A stretch of DNA of 64,000 nt from JBBQWZ01 sp038210135 (GCA_038210135.1 JBBQWZ010000030.1:18712-82711), one strand, 5' to 3'. Numbered from the stretch's first letter, positions 32,403-40,240 are shown. Program-made: numbers and translations. Notes: a model not told the origin generated them from the letters alone.

Positions 32403-33149
32403 TCAGTCGCCTCCCATGTACTTCGCTTTCGCGTACTTCAGGAAGTTGTAAAGGGCGGCCATGTTGGCGATGGCGAGTCCTTCGATGCCGTCGAGAAAGC
32501 CGAGTTTTATGACGTAGGTGCGGAAAAAGGTCCAGGGCGGTTCGAGGACCAGCTTGAACCAGCTGATTTTCCTCTTCTCCCACACCAGTTGCTGCGCGGC
32601 GAGCGTGGTGTAGCGGTCCATCGTTTTCAAATGCTCGCTCAGCGTGTCACAGGTGAAGTGGAGGAGATTGCCTTCGAGGTGTCCGACCGTGCCATCGACG
32701 ACCTCCACGGATTCGTGCACGAATTCGCCGATCCAACGACCCTTGGTGCGATCGTACATGCGGACCTTGCGATCGGGATGCCAGCCCGAATGGCGGATCC
32801 ATTTGCCCAGGTAATTGGCGAGGCGGGGCATGGTGTAGGCGTTGAATTCGGCGCCATTCTTCTTGATATGCCAAATTTCGGCTTCGAGCGATTCGCTGAG
32901 CGCTTCGTCGGCATCGAGCGACAGGATCCAGTCGTTTTCGGCTTTCTCGGCAGCGAGATTCTTTTGCGCCGCATACCCGGGCCAGTCGGCTTCAATGACG
33001 TGCGCGCCGAGCTTTTCCGCGATTTCGATGGTGCGGTCGGTGGAGCCGGAATCGAGGACGATGATTTCGTCGGCGCAGCGGAGGCTCTCGATGACGCGGG
33101 CGATGTTGCGCTCCTCGTTGAAGGTGATGATGGTGGCCGAGAGCTTCAT
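32403..33149 (-). CDS. Family 2 glycosyltransferase (WaaE/KdtX-like)
   Basis: A 248-residue GT-A enzyme. It has the donor site motif SATIITFNEERNIARVIESL, ADEIIVLDSGSTDRT, the metal-binding DxD region LSLDADEALSE, and the WaaE-type stretch NYLGKWIRHSGWHPDRKVRM followed by RWIGEFVHESV. The C-terminus has two hydrophobic helices (WTFFRTYVIKLGFLDGIEGL). Family members add heptose-linked glucose or similar residues to lipopolysaccharide core. Six bases separate it from the site-2 protease gene and two from the GT4 gene. Confidence 0.92.
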   Translation of the reverse strand: MKLSATIITFNEERNIARVIESLRCADEIIVLDSGSTDRTIEIAEKLGAHVIEADWPGYAAQKNLAAEKAENDWILSLDADEALSESLEAEIWHIKKNGAEFNAYTMPRLANYLGKWIRHSGWHPDRKVRMYDRTKGRWIGEFVHESVEVVDGTVGHLEGNLLHFTCDTLSEHLKTMDRYTTLAAQQLVWEKRKISWFKLVLEPPWTFFRTYVIKLGFLDGIEGLAIANMAALYNFLKYAKAKYMGGD

Positions 33150-33155
33150 CAGGTG

Positions 33156-34316
33156 CTAGAGGCCCGCCACTTTGATCGGGACCGGCGTGAAGCAGAGGAT
33201 CAGGATCAAGAGGGCGCAGAAGCCTAACACTTGGCGGCCGCGGCCCAGGGGAGTGGGATCGACGACCGACGGGTGGCGCATTCCGAAGAAGAACAGGAGG
33301 GCCGCCCACAGATACCAGGGAAGGTATCCAGAGAACAGCGCGAGCGGGATGAGGCACAGGACGAAGACGCGCGATAGGATTTTCGATTTGTCGCCGACAA
33401 AGGAATATAGAATGTGTCCGCCGTCGAGTTGGCCGATGGGCAGCAGGTTCAACGCTGTGGCCAGGATGCCGACCCAGGCGGCGCGAGCGATGGGATGCAG
33501 ATAGATGTCGGCGGCCGGAACACCGGGAAACACCACCATTTCGAGCAAGCGCTGGAGCAGTGGGACGCCGAAGATGAGGTCGCCGCGCTCGCCGATTCCG
33601 GGGACGATTTTCGACAGCGTGAGGCCGAGCGACAAGGCCGGAACCAGGAGCAGGAATCCGGCGATGGGACCCGCAATGCCGATGTCGAACAGGGCGCGTC
33701 GCGTATAGATGGGCGAACGGATGCGGATGAAGGCGCCGAAGGTCCCGATCAGCGTCGGCGCGGGGAGGAACGCGGGCGGTGTGGCGTCCACGCGATGGTG
33801 CAAACAGGCGAAGAAGTGCCCGAGCTCGTGCCCCAGCAGAATCGACATCAAGGTCAGCGAATAGGGCAGTCCGAGGATGAACAGCTCCGGATGATAGAAC
33901 GGGCGCGCGTACGTATAGGCAAAATCGAGGGCCCAGTTGACGACGGAAGGCCAGACTCCCAAATTTTCAAAAACGGTCTGGTAGCCTTTCTGGTCGAACT
34001 CGAAATCGAAGGGGCGGCTTTGATAAAAGCTGGTGGCGAATCCGGCTCCGATGACGGTGGTGGTCAGCAGGGTGACGAGGAGCAGCACGCCGTAAATCCA
34101 AAGCCGCTGCGGGGCCTGACGGACGGCGGGAGTGGCGGGTCCGAGAATGGATTCGAGAGCGGCCTGCAACTGCTGCGGAGTGTAAAAGATGCTGCCGGCG
34201 GTGCCGGGCGCAGGCGGATCCGGGCGTGGCGAAAGACTGGGGCCAGCCAAGCCTTCGGTGCTGGCGATGGGACCCAAAGCGCCTTCAGATCCAGCGGGAA
34301 TGCCCTTCGGGAACAC
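33156..34316 (-). CDS. Site-2 protease family (M50) membrane metalloprotease
   Basis: A 386-residue intramembrane zinc protease. A proline-rich cytoplasmic N-terminus (about 70 residues) precedes the first helix. The zinc site is HELGH at 163-167, with LHHRVDATPPAFLPAP following, and the third ligand is the aspartate of LPIGQLDGGHILYS near residue 296. It belongs to the plant EGY-like/bacterial S2P group rather than to RseP, as no PDZ domain is present. The start is GTG 34316 with no visible Shine-Dalgarno sequence, so an internal start is possible. It is 15 bases downstream of HU, which provides the likely promoter. The substrate is unknown. Confidence 0.88.
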   Translation of the reverse strand: MFPKGIPAGSEGALGPIASTEGLAGPSLSPRPDPPAPGTAGSIFYTPQQLQAALESILGPATPAVRQAPQRLWIYGVLLLVTLLTTTVIGAGFATSFYQSRPFDFEFDQKGYQTVFENLGVWPSVVNWALDFAYTYARPFYHPELFILGLPYSLTLMSILLGHELGHFFACLHHRVDATPPAFLPAPTLIGTFGAFIRIRSPIYTRRALFDIGIAGPIAGFLLLVPALSLGLTLSKIVPGIGERGDLIFGVPLLQRLLEMVVFPGVPAADIYLHPIARAAWVGILATALNLLPIGQLDGGHILYSFVGDKSKILSRVFVLCLIPLALFSGYLPWYLWAALLFFFGMRHPSVVDPTPLGRGRQVLGFCALLILILCFTPVPIKVAGL

Positions 34317-34331
34317 AATAAATCTTGTTGC

Positions 34332-34601
34332 TTACTGCAGCGTCTGCAGTTCCTTGCCGGGCTTGAAGCGGACGGCCTTTCCGGGGGGAATGGCGACCTC
34401 GGCTCCGGTGCGCGGATTACGTCCGATGCCAGTTTTACGGGGGCGCACGTTGAAGATCCCGAAGCCGCGGAGCTCGATGCGCTCGCCGCTTCCGAGAGCT
34501 CGCTTCATACTTTCGAAAACCGTCTCTACCGCCATCTCCGCTTTGGTCTTGGTGATGCCCGTGCGATTGACGACTTCGTTGATGATATCGAGCTTAATCA
34601 A
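34332..34601 (-). CDS. hup: HU-family DNA-binding protein
   Basis: An 89-residue nucleoid protein of the HU/IHF family. The helical base (IINEVVNRTGITKTKAEMAV) and saddle (GERIELRGFGIFNVRPRKTG) lead to the DNA-binding arm RNPRTGAEVAIPPGKAVRFK with the proline that intercalates in DNA. The start is TTG 34601, unusual but firmly fixed by AGGAGG six bases before it. A near-consensus promoter, a palindrome inside the spacer and a hairpin just before the Shine-Dalgarno sequence control it. It leads into the site-2 protease gene. Confidence 0.95.
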   Translation of the reverse strand: MIKLDIINEVVNRTGITKTKAEMAVETVFESMKRALGSGERIELRGFGIFNVRPRKTGIGRNPRTGAEVAIPPGKAVRFKPGKELQTLQ

Positions 34602-34607
34602 AATGAG

Positions 34608-34613
34608 CCTCCT
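34608..34613 (-). promoter_or_regulatory. Consensus Shine-Dalgarno sequence of HU
   Basis: AGGAGG on the minus strand, six bases before the TTG start. The first base overlaps the last base of the adjacent hairpin. It decides for the TTG start, as no ATG lies at a suitable distance. Confidence 0.9.
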
Positions 34614-34628
34614 CGGGGAACGCCCCGA
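34613..34628 (-). promoter_or_regulatory. Leader hairpin in front of the HU ribosome-binding site
   Basis: TCGGGG-CGTT-CCCCGA on the minus strand, a perfect six-base stem with a tetraloop. By distance from the -10 element, transcription should begin around 34628, so the mRNA would open with this hairpin immediately before AGGAGG. It may protect the 5' end or modulate ribosome access. Confidence 0.6.
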
Positions 34629-34634
34629 AACCCC

Positions 34635-34664
34635 ATGATAGGATTAGGTTTAATCCGCTGTCAA
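34635..34664 (-). promoter_or_regulatory. Strong sigma-70 promoter of HU, with a palindrome in the spacer
   Basis: TTGACA (34659-34664), an 18-base spacer and TATCAT (34635-34640) on the minus strand. The spacer holds GGATTA-AACC-TAATCC (34641-34656), a perfect inverted repeat located between -35 and -10, where a bound repressor would block polymerase. It is the clearest promoter in the window. Confidence 0.8.
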
Positions 34665-34701
34665 GCCGGTGTGTCGGACGCCGCGAACGGAGAAAGCGTA
34701 A

Positions 34702-35367
34702 ATGTTCGCGATCGTAGTCGATCACTTGTTTATTAACGCATCGGTTGGCGCTCCGGAAGCGGATCGCCTGATCGCGTTGGGGTTCCGCGAAGGTTCGTCG
34801 AACGTGCATCACGGGCAAGGGACGCGGAATCGCCGGTTCTTCTTCCACAACTTCATGCTAGAGCTGTTGTGGGTGGACGATTCGTTTGCCGAGTCGAACG
34901 ATCAAGGGGTGCGGCGGACGCGCCTTCTTGATCGATGGAAGGATCGCGACGCATGTCCTTTCGGAATCTGTCTGTTGCCGTTGACGCTGGATGCTGGGGC
35001 AACTCCACCCTTTGCGGCGTGGCAGTACCGTCCGCCCTATGCTCCGGGCACGGCGATTCAAGTTGCTTCCGATGCGACGCTCGAGGAGCCGATGTGGTTC
35101 TACCTCGATTCGATCACGCCGGCCGAAATGAAGAGCGTCCGCTCGAAAGAGCGGATGGAGCATCCGCTCGGAATGCGCGAGTTAACCGGACTTCGGGTGT
35201 TGATGCCGACAATGCCGATTTCTCAAGCGGCGGAGGTGGCGCGCCGTTCCGGACTCGTGGAGTTCGCGACTGGGCCGGAATACCTGGCTGAGTTGACGTT
35301 CGACGGTGGCGAATCCGGAGGGCTGGCCGACTTGCGCCCGGAGCTTCCGCTAGTGATTCGGTGGTGA
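34702..35367 (+). CDS. VOC/glyoxalase-like domain protein
   Basis: A 221-residue protein of the vicinal-oxygen-chelate superfamily, judged by the opening VVDHLFINASVGAPEADRLI, which carries the first metal-ligand histidine. Then come HHGQGTRNRRFFFHNFMLEL and a second half with LRVLMPTMPI...YLAELTF. Such proteins may be dioxygenases, glyoxalases or binding proteins. No substrate can be named. It begins a three-gene plus-strand group with a cupin and a flavin reductase and is divergent from HU across a 100-base region. Confidence 0.75.
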   Translation: MFAIVVDHLFINASVGAPEADRLIALGFREGSSNVHHGQGTRNRRFFFHNFMLELLWVDDSFAESNDQGVRRTRLLDRWKDRDACPFGICLLPLTLDAGATPPFAAWQYRPPYAPGTAIQVASDATLEEPMWFYLDSITPAEMKSVRSKERMEHPLGMRELTGLRVLMPTMPISQAAEVARRSGLVEFATGPEYLAELTFDGGESGGLADLRPELPLVIRW

Positions 35368-35389
35368 GTCGGCATGCTAAGCTGCCCGC

Positions 35390-35764
35390 ATGGAAAAGGT
35401 GCGGATCGCGGACAAGCTGGCTTTGTTTTCCGATCACTTCAAGCCTAAGATCGTCGGCGAGTTGAACGGGCAGCACGTGAAGCTGGTGAAGTTCGCGGAG
35501 CCCTTCATCTGGCACCATCACGAAGTCGAGGACGAGCTCTTCCTGGTGCTGAAGGGCCGCTTCCGCATGGACTATCGCGAAGACGGCGTCGAGCGCGAGA
35601 TGTGGATCGAAGAAGGCGAATTCCTGGTGATGCCGCACGGCGTGGAGCATCGTCCGTTCGCGGATCAGGAAGTGTCGATCCTGTTGTTCGAGCCTGCAAG
35701 CACTCTCAATACGGGCGATCAGCAGGGGAGCGAACTGACGGCCACGGTGCTCGATTGGATCTGA
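35390..35764 (+). CDS. Single-domain cupin
   Basis: A 124-residue conserved beta-barrel with the cupin metal motif in FIWHHHEVEDELFLVLKGRF (three histidines and a glutamate) and the second motif LVMPHGVEHRP with the fourth histidine. It probably binds a divalent metal and a small acid or acts as an isomerase or oxygenase. Its TGA overlaps the ATG of the flavin reductase gene by one base (TGATG), so the two are co-translated. Confidence 0.88.
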   Translation: MEKVRIADKLALFSDHFKPKIVGELNGQHVKLVKFAEPFIWHHHEVEDELFLVLKGRFRMDYREDGVEREMWIEEGEFLVMPHGVEHRPFADQEVSILLFEPASTLNTGDQQGSELTATVLDWI

Positions 35765-36234
35765 TGGCGCTGACCCTCAAAGATTTCCGGCGAGTGTGCG
35801 CGGAGTGGGCGACAGGCGTTGCGGTGGTGACGTGCTGCGCTCCGGATGGCGAGCCGCATGGGCTTACGGTGAATTCGTTCACGTCGGTGTCGGCGACTCC
35901 GCCGCTGGTGCTGGTGTGCATCGATCATGAATCGAGCGTCCTGCCGGTGTTCCGCACGGCGAGGCAATTCGCGGTGAACATTCTGCGAGTCGATCAGCAG
36001 GAGTTGTCGACGCGGTTCGCGCAGTTGCCGGAGGGCCGGTTCGAGGGCGTGGCGTGGATGCCGGGGAAGAATGGCGCTCCGCTGATCGACGATGCGCTGG
36101 CGACGCTTGAATGCGAGACCCGCACGGTGATCGATCAAGGGGATCACGCGATTTTCGTCGGCGAAGCGGAGCGGGGAACGATCGCGGAAGGGCATCCGCT
36201 GCTGTTTTTCCGGAGTCACTACGGCGTGATTTAG
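35764..36234 (+). CDS. Flavin reductase-like (FMN-binding split barrel) protein
   Basis: A 156-residue protein of the flavin reductase/HpaC family. The motifs are FRRVCAEWATGVAVVTCCAP, GLTVNSFTSVSATPPLVLVC and FAVNILRVDQQELSTRFA. It should reduce free FMN or FAD with NAD(P)H to feed an oxygenase. ATG 35764 was chosen because the family N-terminus starts there and the upstream frame runs through the cupin gene. The companion cupin and VOC proteins could be the oxygenase side; this is inference. Confidence 0.9.
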   Translation: MALTLKDFRRVCAEWATGVAVVTCCAPDGEPHGLTVNSFTSVSATPPLVLVCIDHESSVLPVFRTARQFAVNILRVDQQELSTRFAQLPEGRFEGVAWMPGKNGAPLIDDALATLECETRTVIDQGDHAIFVGEAERGTIAEGHPLLFFRSHYGVI

Positions 36235-36250
36235 CAGTGACGCATCCAGA

Positions 36251-36284
36251 GTCCCCTTGCTGACGCTTGGGGTTCAAGCCGGAG
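36251..36284. repeat. Dispersed intergenic repeat B, copy 2
   Basis: GTCCCCTTGCTGACGCTTGG then GGTTCAAGCCGGAG. It lies directly behind the flavin reductase gene, 42 bases before copy 3. Confidence 0.7.
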
Positions 36285-36326
36285 AGGATAGACTAGCGAG
36301 TTCGATCATGCCTCGACGGCTTGAGA

Positions 36327-36360
36327 GGTCCCCTCGCTGACGCTTGGGGTTCATGCCGGA
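36327..36360. repeat. Dispersed intergenic repeat B, copy 3
   Basis: GGTCCCCTCGCTGACGCTTG then GGGTTCATGCCGGA. It lies just after the 3' end of the DUF1080 gene. Copies 2 and 3 are in direct orientation, 76 bases apart, inside the 135-base gap between convergent genes. Confidence 0.7.
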
Positions 36361-36369
36361 GGGCCGGCG

Positions 36370-37440
36370 TCAGTCGGTGAGCGGACGGATTTTGATGTTG
36401 CGGAAGGCGACGGCGCTGCGGTGATATTGCAGCAGCAGTGGACTCGCGAACGGGGCGTCGATGGGGGCTTCGACGACCTTCACTCCATTGAGCCAGTGCT
36501 CGAGGCGATCCTTCGTCAGAACGAGGCGGAGCTGGTTCCATTCGCCGATCGGTTTTGCGGCTTGCTCGCTCGGGGCGAGCATGCTGTACAGGGCTCCGCT
36601 GCGCTGTTTCGGATCGAACTTCGCGCCGGGATCTCCGTCGTTGTCGGCGATTTGATATTCGAAGGCAGTGGCTCCGGCGGCTCCGGTGGTCGAGAAGAGG
36701 CGGTACTTGATACCGGAGTTCGCGTCCTTCGCGACGCGGAATTCCGCGCGGAGCTCGTAGGTCGTGAAGCTCTCTTTCGTGCGGATGTCGGCTCCGTTCG
36801 CGTCCACCACGGTGTGAAGCGTTCCGTCGTCGATATGCCAGACGGCGGTCACCGGCTTGCCGTTCAAGGTGATCCAACCGGCAGTGGTTTTGCCGTCGAA
36901 GAGCGCGCGCCAGCCCTGGGCTCTTTCTTCAGCGGTGACGACGCCGTCGGAGCTGATAGCCTCAGGCGGTCCGACGTCGAAGAAGTCGGGCGAGGGGGTC
37001 AACGCCTCCTGGCGGGTCTCGATCTTCCAGGTCCCTTGTTTACGCACGACCGCCAGCATTAGCGTGCCGGCGTCGAACGGACTCTTCGCGGCGGGATCGC
37101 GCCAACAACTGAAAACCAGCGCGATGTCGGGCGTCAGAAATTGTATCGAGCGGATGAGCGTGGCGCGTCCGCGGGGCAGGGCAGGAGCCGATTGTGCGAG
37201 CCGATCGAGCGTTGGCTTGGTCCGGCGCATGGTGTGATCCGCACCGACGAAGCGGACGTTTTCGCTGAGCAGTACGCGGATTTGTACGTTGTCACCCTTG
37301 CGGACGGCGTCGAGGAAGGCTTCGACGGTCTGGCGGACTTCGGTTTCGGCCGTATGCTGTGCTTCCTTGGTCGCGAATTGCGGAAGCGCCGGCAACGAGC
37401 ACAAGAGGCAGATGGAAACAGCTAGTAAGAAACGGCGCAT
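36370..37440 (-). CDS. Exported NTF2-like/DUF1080 (3-keto-disaccharide hydrolase-type) fusion
   Basis: A 356-residue protein. The signal peptide MRRFLLAVSICLLCSLPALP precedes an NTF2/SnoaL-like domain (residues about 25-150: TEVRQTVEAFLDAVRKGDNV, RFVGADHTMRRT, KQGTWKIETRQEAL). A DUF1080 lectin-like jelly-roll follows at residues about 175-355 (WRALFDGKTTAGWITLNGKP, FTTYELRAEFRV, NSGIKYRLF, EWNQLRLVLTKDRLEHWLNG, then VKVVEA). DUF1080 proteins bind or cleave oxidised glycans. The fusion with an NTF2 domain is less common. The gene is alone on its strand, with a tpx terminator upstream and repeat B downstream. Confidence 0.85.
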   Translation of the reverse strand: MRRFLLAVSICLLCSLPALPQFATKEAQHTAETEVRQTVEAFLDAVRKGDNVQIRVLLSENVRFVGADHTMRRTKPTLDRLAQSAPALPRGRATLIRSIQFLTPDIALVFSCWRDPAAKSPFDAGTLMLAVVRKQGTWKIETRQEALTPSPDFFDVGPPEAISSDGVVTAEERAQGWRALFDGKTTAGWITLNGKPVTAVWHIDDGTLHTVVDANGADIRTKESFTTYELRAEFRVAKDANSGIKYRLFSTTGAAGATAFEYQIADNDGDPGAKFDPKQRSGALYSMLAPSEQAAKPIGEWNQLRLVLTKDRLEHWLNGVKVVEAPIDAPFASPLLLQYHRSAVAFRNIKIRPLTD

Positions 37441-37517
37441 GGATTGGTCAATATTCTACGAGCGGGCGGCGTGACTTTCGTCACCGTTTGGCGAGCTTCC
37501 TGCACGTGTCAAGTAAC

Positions 37518-37550
37518 AAAAAAGGCCGGACGACTGGACGTTCGGCCTTT
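37518..37550 (-). terminator. Rho-independent terminator of tpx
   Basis: On the minus strand AAAGGCCG pairs with CGGCCTTT over a 14-base loop and is followed by further Ts (the full tract is TTTTTT). It lies 20 bases after the tpx stop codon and ends the yyaL-tpx transcript. It is the most typical intrinsic terminator in the window. Confidence 0.85.
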
Positions 37551-37570
37551 GCTTTGGAATGTGCGGACGA

Positions 37571-38080
37571 TTATTTGGCGAGGGACTTGGCTGCGTTCAA
37601 TGCGGCGTCGTAATCCGGGTGCTCGCCGACTTCCTTCACGTATTCGGCGTGCCGGATGGTGTTGTCTTTATCGACCACGAAAATGGCGCGACTGTGGATG
37701 CGCAATTCCTTGATCAGGGTTCCGTAATGTTCGCCGAAGCTGGCGTCGCGATGATCAGACACCATCTTGATATTATCCACGCCGAACGCCGTTTCCCAGC
37801 GCTTCTGCGCGAAGGGCAGATCCATCGAAAAGGTGTAGAACGAAATAGCCGGCGACTTCGCCGCTTCTTCGTTGAAGCGCTTGGTCTGGATGTCGCAGAC
37901 CGGTGTGTCGAGGCTCGGGACGACGCTGAACACGCGCACGCCGGAAGTGGAATCGAGCGTGACGGGCTGCAAAGTGTCGGTGATGGCCGTGAAGTTGGGG
38001 GCCTTGTCTCCGGCTTTGAGTTCGGGTCCGACGAGCGTCATCGGATTGCCGCGAAGAGTTGTTGCTCCAGGTCTTTCCAT
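37571..38080 (-). CDS. tpx: Thiol peroxidase, single-cysteine form
   Basis: A 169-residue peroxiredoxin of the Tpx group, reducing peroxides in the cytoplasm or periplasm. The peroxidatic site is VPSLDTPVCDIQTKRFNEEA with Cys62. The Tpx-specific region MDLPFAQKRW is present, but the resolving cysteine that normally follows (RFC or RWC) is replaced: the sequence runs KRWETAFGVDNI. No other cysteine occurs in the protein, so it cannot form the usual intramolecular disulfide and must use an external thiol. It follows yyaL after six bases and ends at a strong terminator. Confidence 0.92.
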   Translation of the reverse strand: MERPGATTLRGNPMTLVGPELKAGDKAPNFTAITDTLQPVTLDSTSGVRVFSVVPSLDTPVCDIQTKRFNEEAAKSPAISFYTFSMDLPFAQKRWETAFGVDNIKMVSDHRDASFGEHYGTLIKELRIHSRAIFVVDKDNTIRHAEYVKEVGEHPDYDAALNAAKSLAK

Positions 38081-38086
38081 ATCCGG

Positions 38087-40156
38087 CTATTCTAGCAGCC
38101 GCTCCAGATCGGCAACATCACAAACAGGTAACTGGCAGGCGTAGTTTTCGCAGACGTAGGCGGTGGGCTTTCCGCCGGCGGAGGTCATTTCGGCGAGTTG
38201 CGGCTGATAGCGCGCCAGATCCTCGCGAGCATCGCTCGAATCGAGGACCAGCGTCACGGCCGTCGGCATGAACTTCCGCCGTACCGCCTGGAGCATGGGC
38301 GCGAGTTCCTCGCGCGATCCGGCGAGCACGATCTGCCGATGCGGCGTCAGGGTCGTGAGGTAGGCCGACATCAACTGCGGGACGCTGGCAGGTCCGCGAA
38401 GCAGGCGCGGTGCCAACGCTTCGATCGCCTTGCCGGCGGAAACGAGGAACGCCTCGCGTGCAGTGATCGCATGAAGACGCAACAACAACGCGATGGCGAT
38501 GCTGTTTCCAGAGGGTTCTGCGCCGTCGTAGTCTTCTTTCAAGCGCAGCACGACGTCGGCGCCGCCTTCGGTGGTCGCGAAGAAGCCGCCTTTTTCGGTG
38601 TCCTCGAACAACTCGCACAGGCGCGTCGCGAGCTGGACGGCGAGGTCCAGATAGTAGGTCTCGAAGGTGGTTTCGTACAGGTCGGCGAGCGCGGTGGCGA
38701 AGCAGGCGTAGTCGTCGAGGAAACCGGGGATGGCCGCATCGCCGTCGCGGAAGCGGCGCTTCAGCGTGACGGTTTCGGGATCATACATATGACGGAGCAG
38801 GAAAGTGGTCGAGCGCTTGGCCGCTTCGGCGTAGCGCGGTTCGTTGAGGATCTGCGCGCCTTTGGCGAACGCGGAAATCATCATGCCATTCCAACTGGTC
38901 AGAATCTTGTCGTCCAGGCCAGGGCGGATGTGCGCTTTGCGAGCCTCAAACAGGATCGACTTCGCAACCGGCAGAAGCATTCGCTCTTCGTCTGAAAGGG
39001 GCTTCGCTTCGTAGAGGATGTTCTTGCCGTGAAACTCCTGGTGCGGATCGTTATCGACGTTGCCGCCGGAGGCGACTCCGTAATGCCTTTTGACGAACGA
39101 CAGGTCGGGTCCGAGGACGGCGTCGATTTCGCTTTCGCTCCAGACGTAGAACGCGCCTTCGCCCTTGTGATGCGGATCGCTCGCGTCGATGACGCTGTCG
39201 GCGTCCTCGGCGGAGAAGAAGCCGCCCTCGGGATTCGTCATGTCGCGCAAGACGTATTCGAAGATGTCGCGCGCGGTTTGGGCGAGTTCCGGCTGCTCGG
39301 TGATTTGATACGCCTCAAGATACGATGCCGCGAGTTGCGCCTGGTCGTAGAGCATTTTTTCGAAATGGGGAACGAACCAGCGCTCATCGACGGAATAGCG
39401 ATGGAACCCACCGCCGAGCTGATCGTTCATGCCGCCGCGCGCCATTTCCTTGAGCGTGTGGACGGCCATTTCGAGCGCTTCCTGATTCTTCGACCAATGG
39501 TAATAACGGAACAGAAAGTGAAAGACGGCGGGGCGCGGAAATTTCGGCGCGTTGCCGAAGCCGCCCCACTTTGAGTCGTAAATGCGCTTGAATCCGAAGA
39601 AGCAAGAATCGACGGCGGAACGATCAAGAGGCGAAGTGGCGGTTCCGGGATCGGCGTAGTTGCGAAGCTGCTCGACGGTGTCAGACGCCGACGAGAGTAC
39701 GCGCGTGCGGTCGTCTTTCCAGGCTTTGGCGAGGTGCTCGATCAGCGTCAGGAATCCGGGACGCCCGTAGCGGTTGTCGGGCGGAAAATACGTGCCGCCG
39801 TAAAAGGGATGCAGGTCCGGAGTCAGCCAGACGGACATCGGCCAGCCGCCGGATCCGGTGGTGGCCTGCACGAACATCATATAGATGCGATCGATGTCGG
39901 GGCGCTCTTCGCGGTCGATCTTGATGCAGACGAAATCGCGATTCAGAGCGGCCGCGACGGTTTCGTTCTCGAACGACTCGCGTTCCATTACGTGGCACCA
40001 GTGGCAGGTCGAATAGCCGATCGAGAGGAAAATCGGCTTGTCTTCGGTACGTGCTTTGGAGAAAGCCTCCTCGCCCCAGGCGTACCAGTCCACCGGGTTA
40101 TGCGCGTGTTGCAGTAGGTAGGGGCTCTTTTCCTGGGCGAGGCGGTTGGTGTGCAT
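38087..40156 (-). CDS. yyaL: YyaL-like protein (N-terminal thioredoxin domain, six-hairpin C-terminal domain)
   Basis: A 689-residue protein of the DUF255/spermatogenesis-associated protein 20 family. The N-terminal thioredoxin-like domain has a CHWC active site (Cys51, Cys54) in GYSTCHWCHVMERESFEN. It is followed by an (alpha/alpha)6-type domain (FPRPAVFHFLFRYYHWSKN, GGFHRYSVDERWFVPHFEKM, LTSWNGMMISAFAKGAQIL) resembling N-acylglucosamine epimerases. The length fits the family. Its molecular activity is not established. It is the first gene of an operon with tpx, suggesting a redox link. Confidence 0.92.
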   Translation of the reverse strand: MHTNRLAQEKSPYLLQHAHNPVDWYAWGEEAFSKARTEDKPIFLSIGYSTCHWCHVMERESFENETVAAALNRDFVCIKIDREERPDIDRIYMMFVQATTGSGGWPMSVWLTPDLHPFYGGTYFPPDNRYGRPGFLTLIEHLAKAWKDDRTRVLSSASDTVEQLRNYADPGTATSPLDRSAVDSCFFGFKRIYDSKWGGFGNAPKFPRPAVFHFLFRYYHWSKNQEALEMAVHTLKEMARGGMNDQLGGGFHRYSVDERWFVPHFEKMLYDQAQLAASYLEAYQITEQPELAQTARDIFEYVLRDMTNPEGGFFSAEDADSVIDASDPHHKGEGAFYVWSESEIDAVLGPDLSFVKRHYGVASGGNVDNDPHQEFHGKNILYEAKPLSDEERMLLPVAKSILFEARKAHIRPGLDDKILTSWNGMMISAFAKGAQILNEPRYAEAAKRSTTFLLRHMYDPETVTLKRRFRDGDAAIPGFLDDYACFATALADLYETTFETYYLDLAVQLATRLCELFEDTEKGGFFATTEGGADVVLRLKEDYDGAEPSGNSIAIALLLRLHAITAREAFLVSAGKAIEALAPRLLRGPASVPQLMSAYLTTLTPHRQIVLAGSREELAPMLQAVRRKFMPTAVTLVLDSSDAREDLARYQPQLAEMTSAGGKPTAYVCENYACQLPVCDVADLERLLE

Positions 40157-40175
40157 GCGACAGTTTTATCTTATC

Positions 40176-40217
40176 GGCTGGTTCTGCCCGGCTGGTTCTG
40201 CCCGGCTGGTTCTGCGC
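40176..40217. repeat. Tandem repeat of 14 bases, three copies
   Basis: GGCTGGTTCTGCCC occurs twice exactly (40176-40189, 40190-40203), then as GGCTGGTTCTGCGC (40204-40217), which runs into repeat A. It is intergenic between the yyaL start and the permease gene. Three direct copies suggest slippage next to the repeat element. Confidence 0.85.
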
Positions 40218-40240
40218 ACAGGCCGGAGGCCTATGCCACT
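40216..40240. repeat. Dispersed intergenic repeat A, copy 2
   Basis: GCACAGGCCGGAGGCC then TATGCCACT. The AGGCC-GGA-GGCCT hairpin is perfect. It lies 70 bases upstream of the first permease gene. Confidence 0.85.

Noticed and set aside
33414..34736. Plus-strand open frame of 440 codons over the site-2 protease and HU genes
   Set aside because: Antisense to two well-supported genes and crosses the HU promoter.
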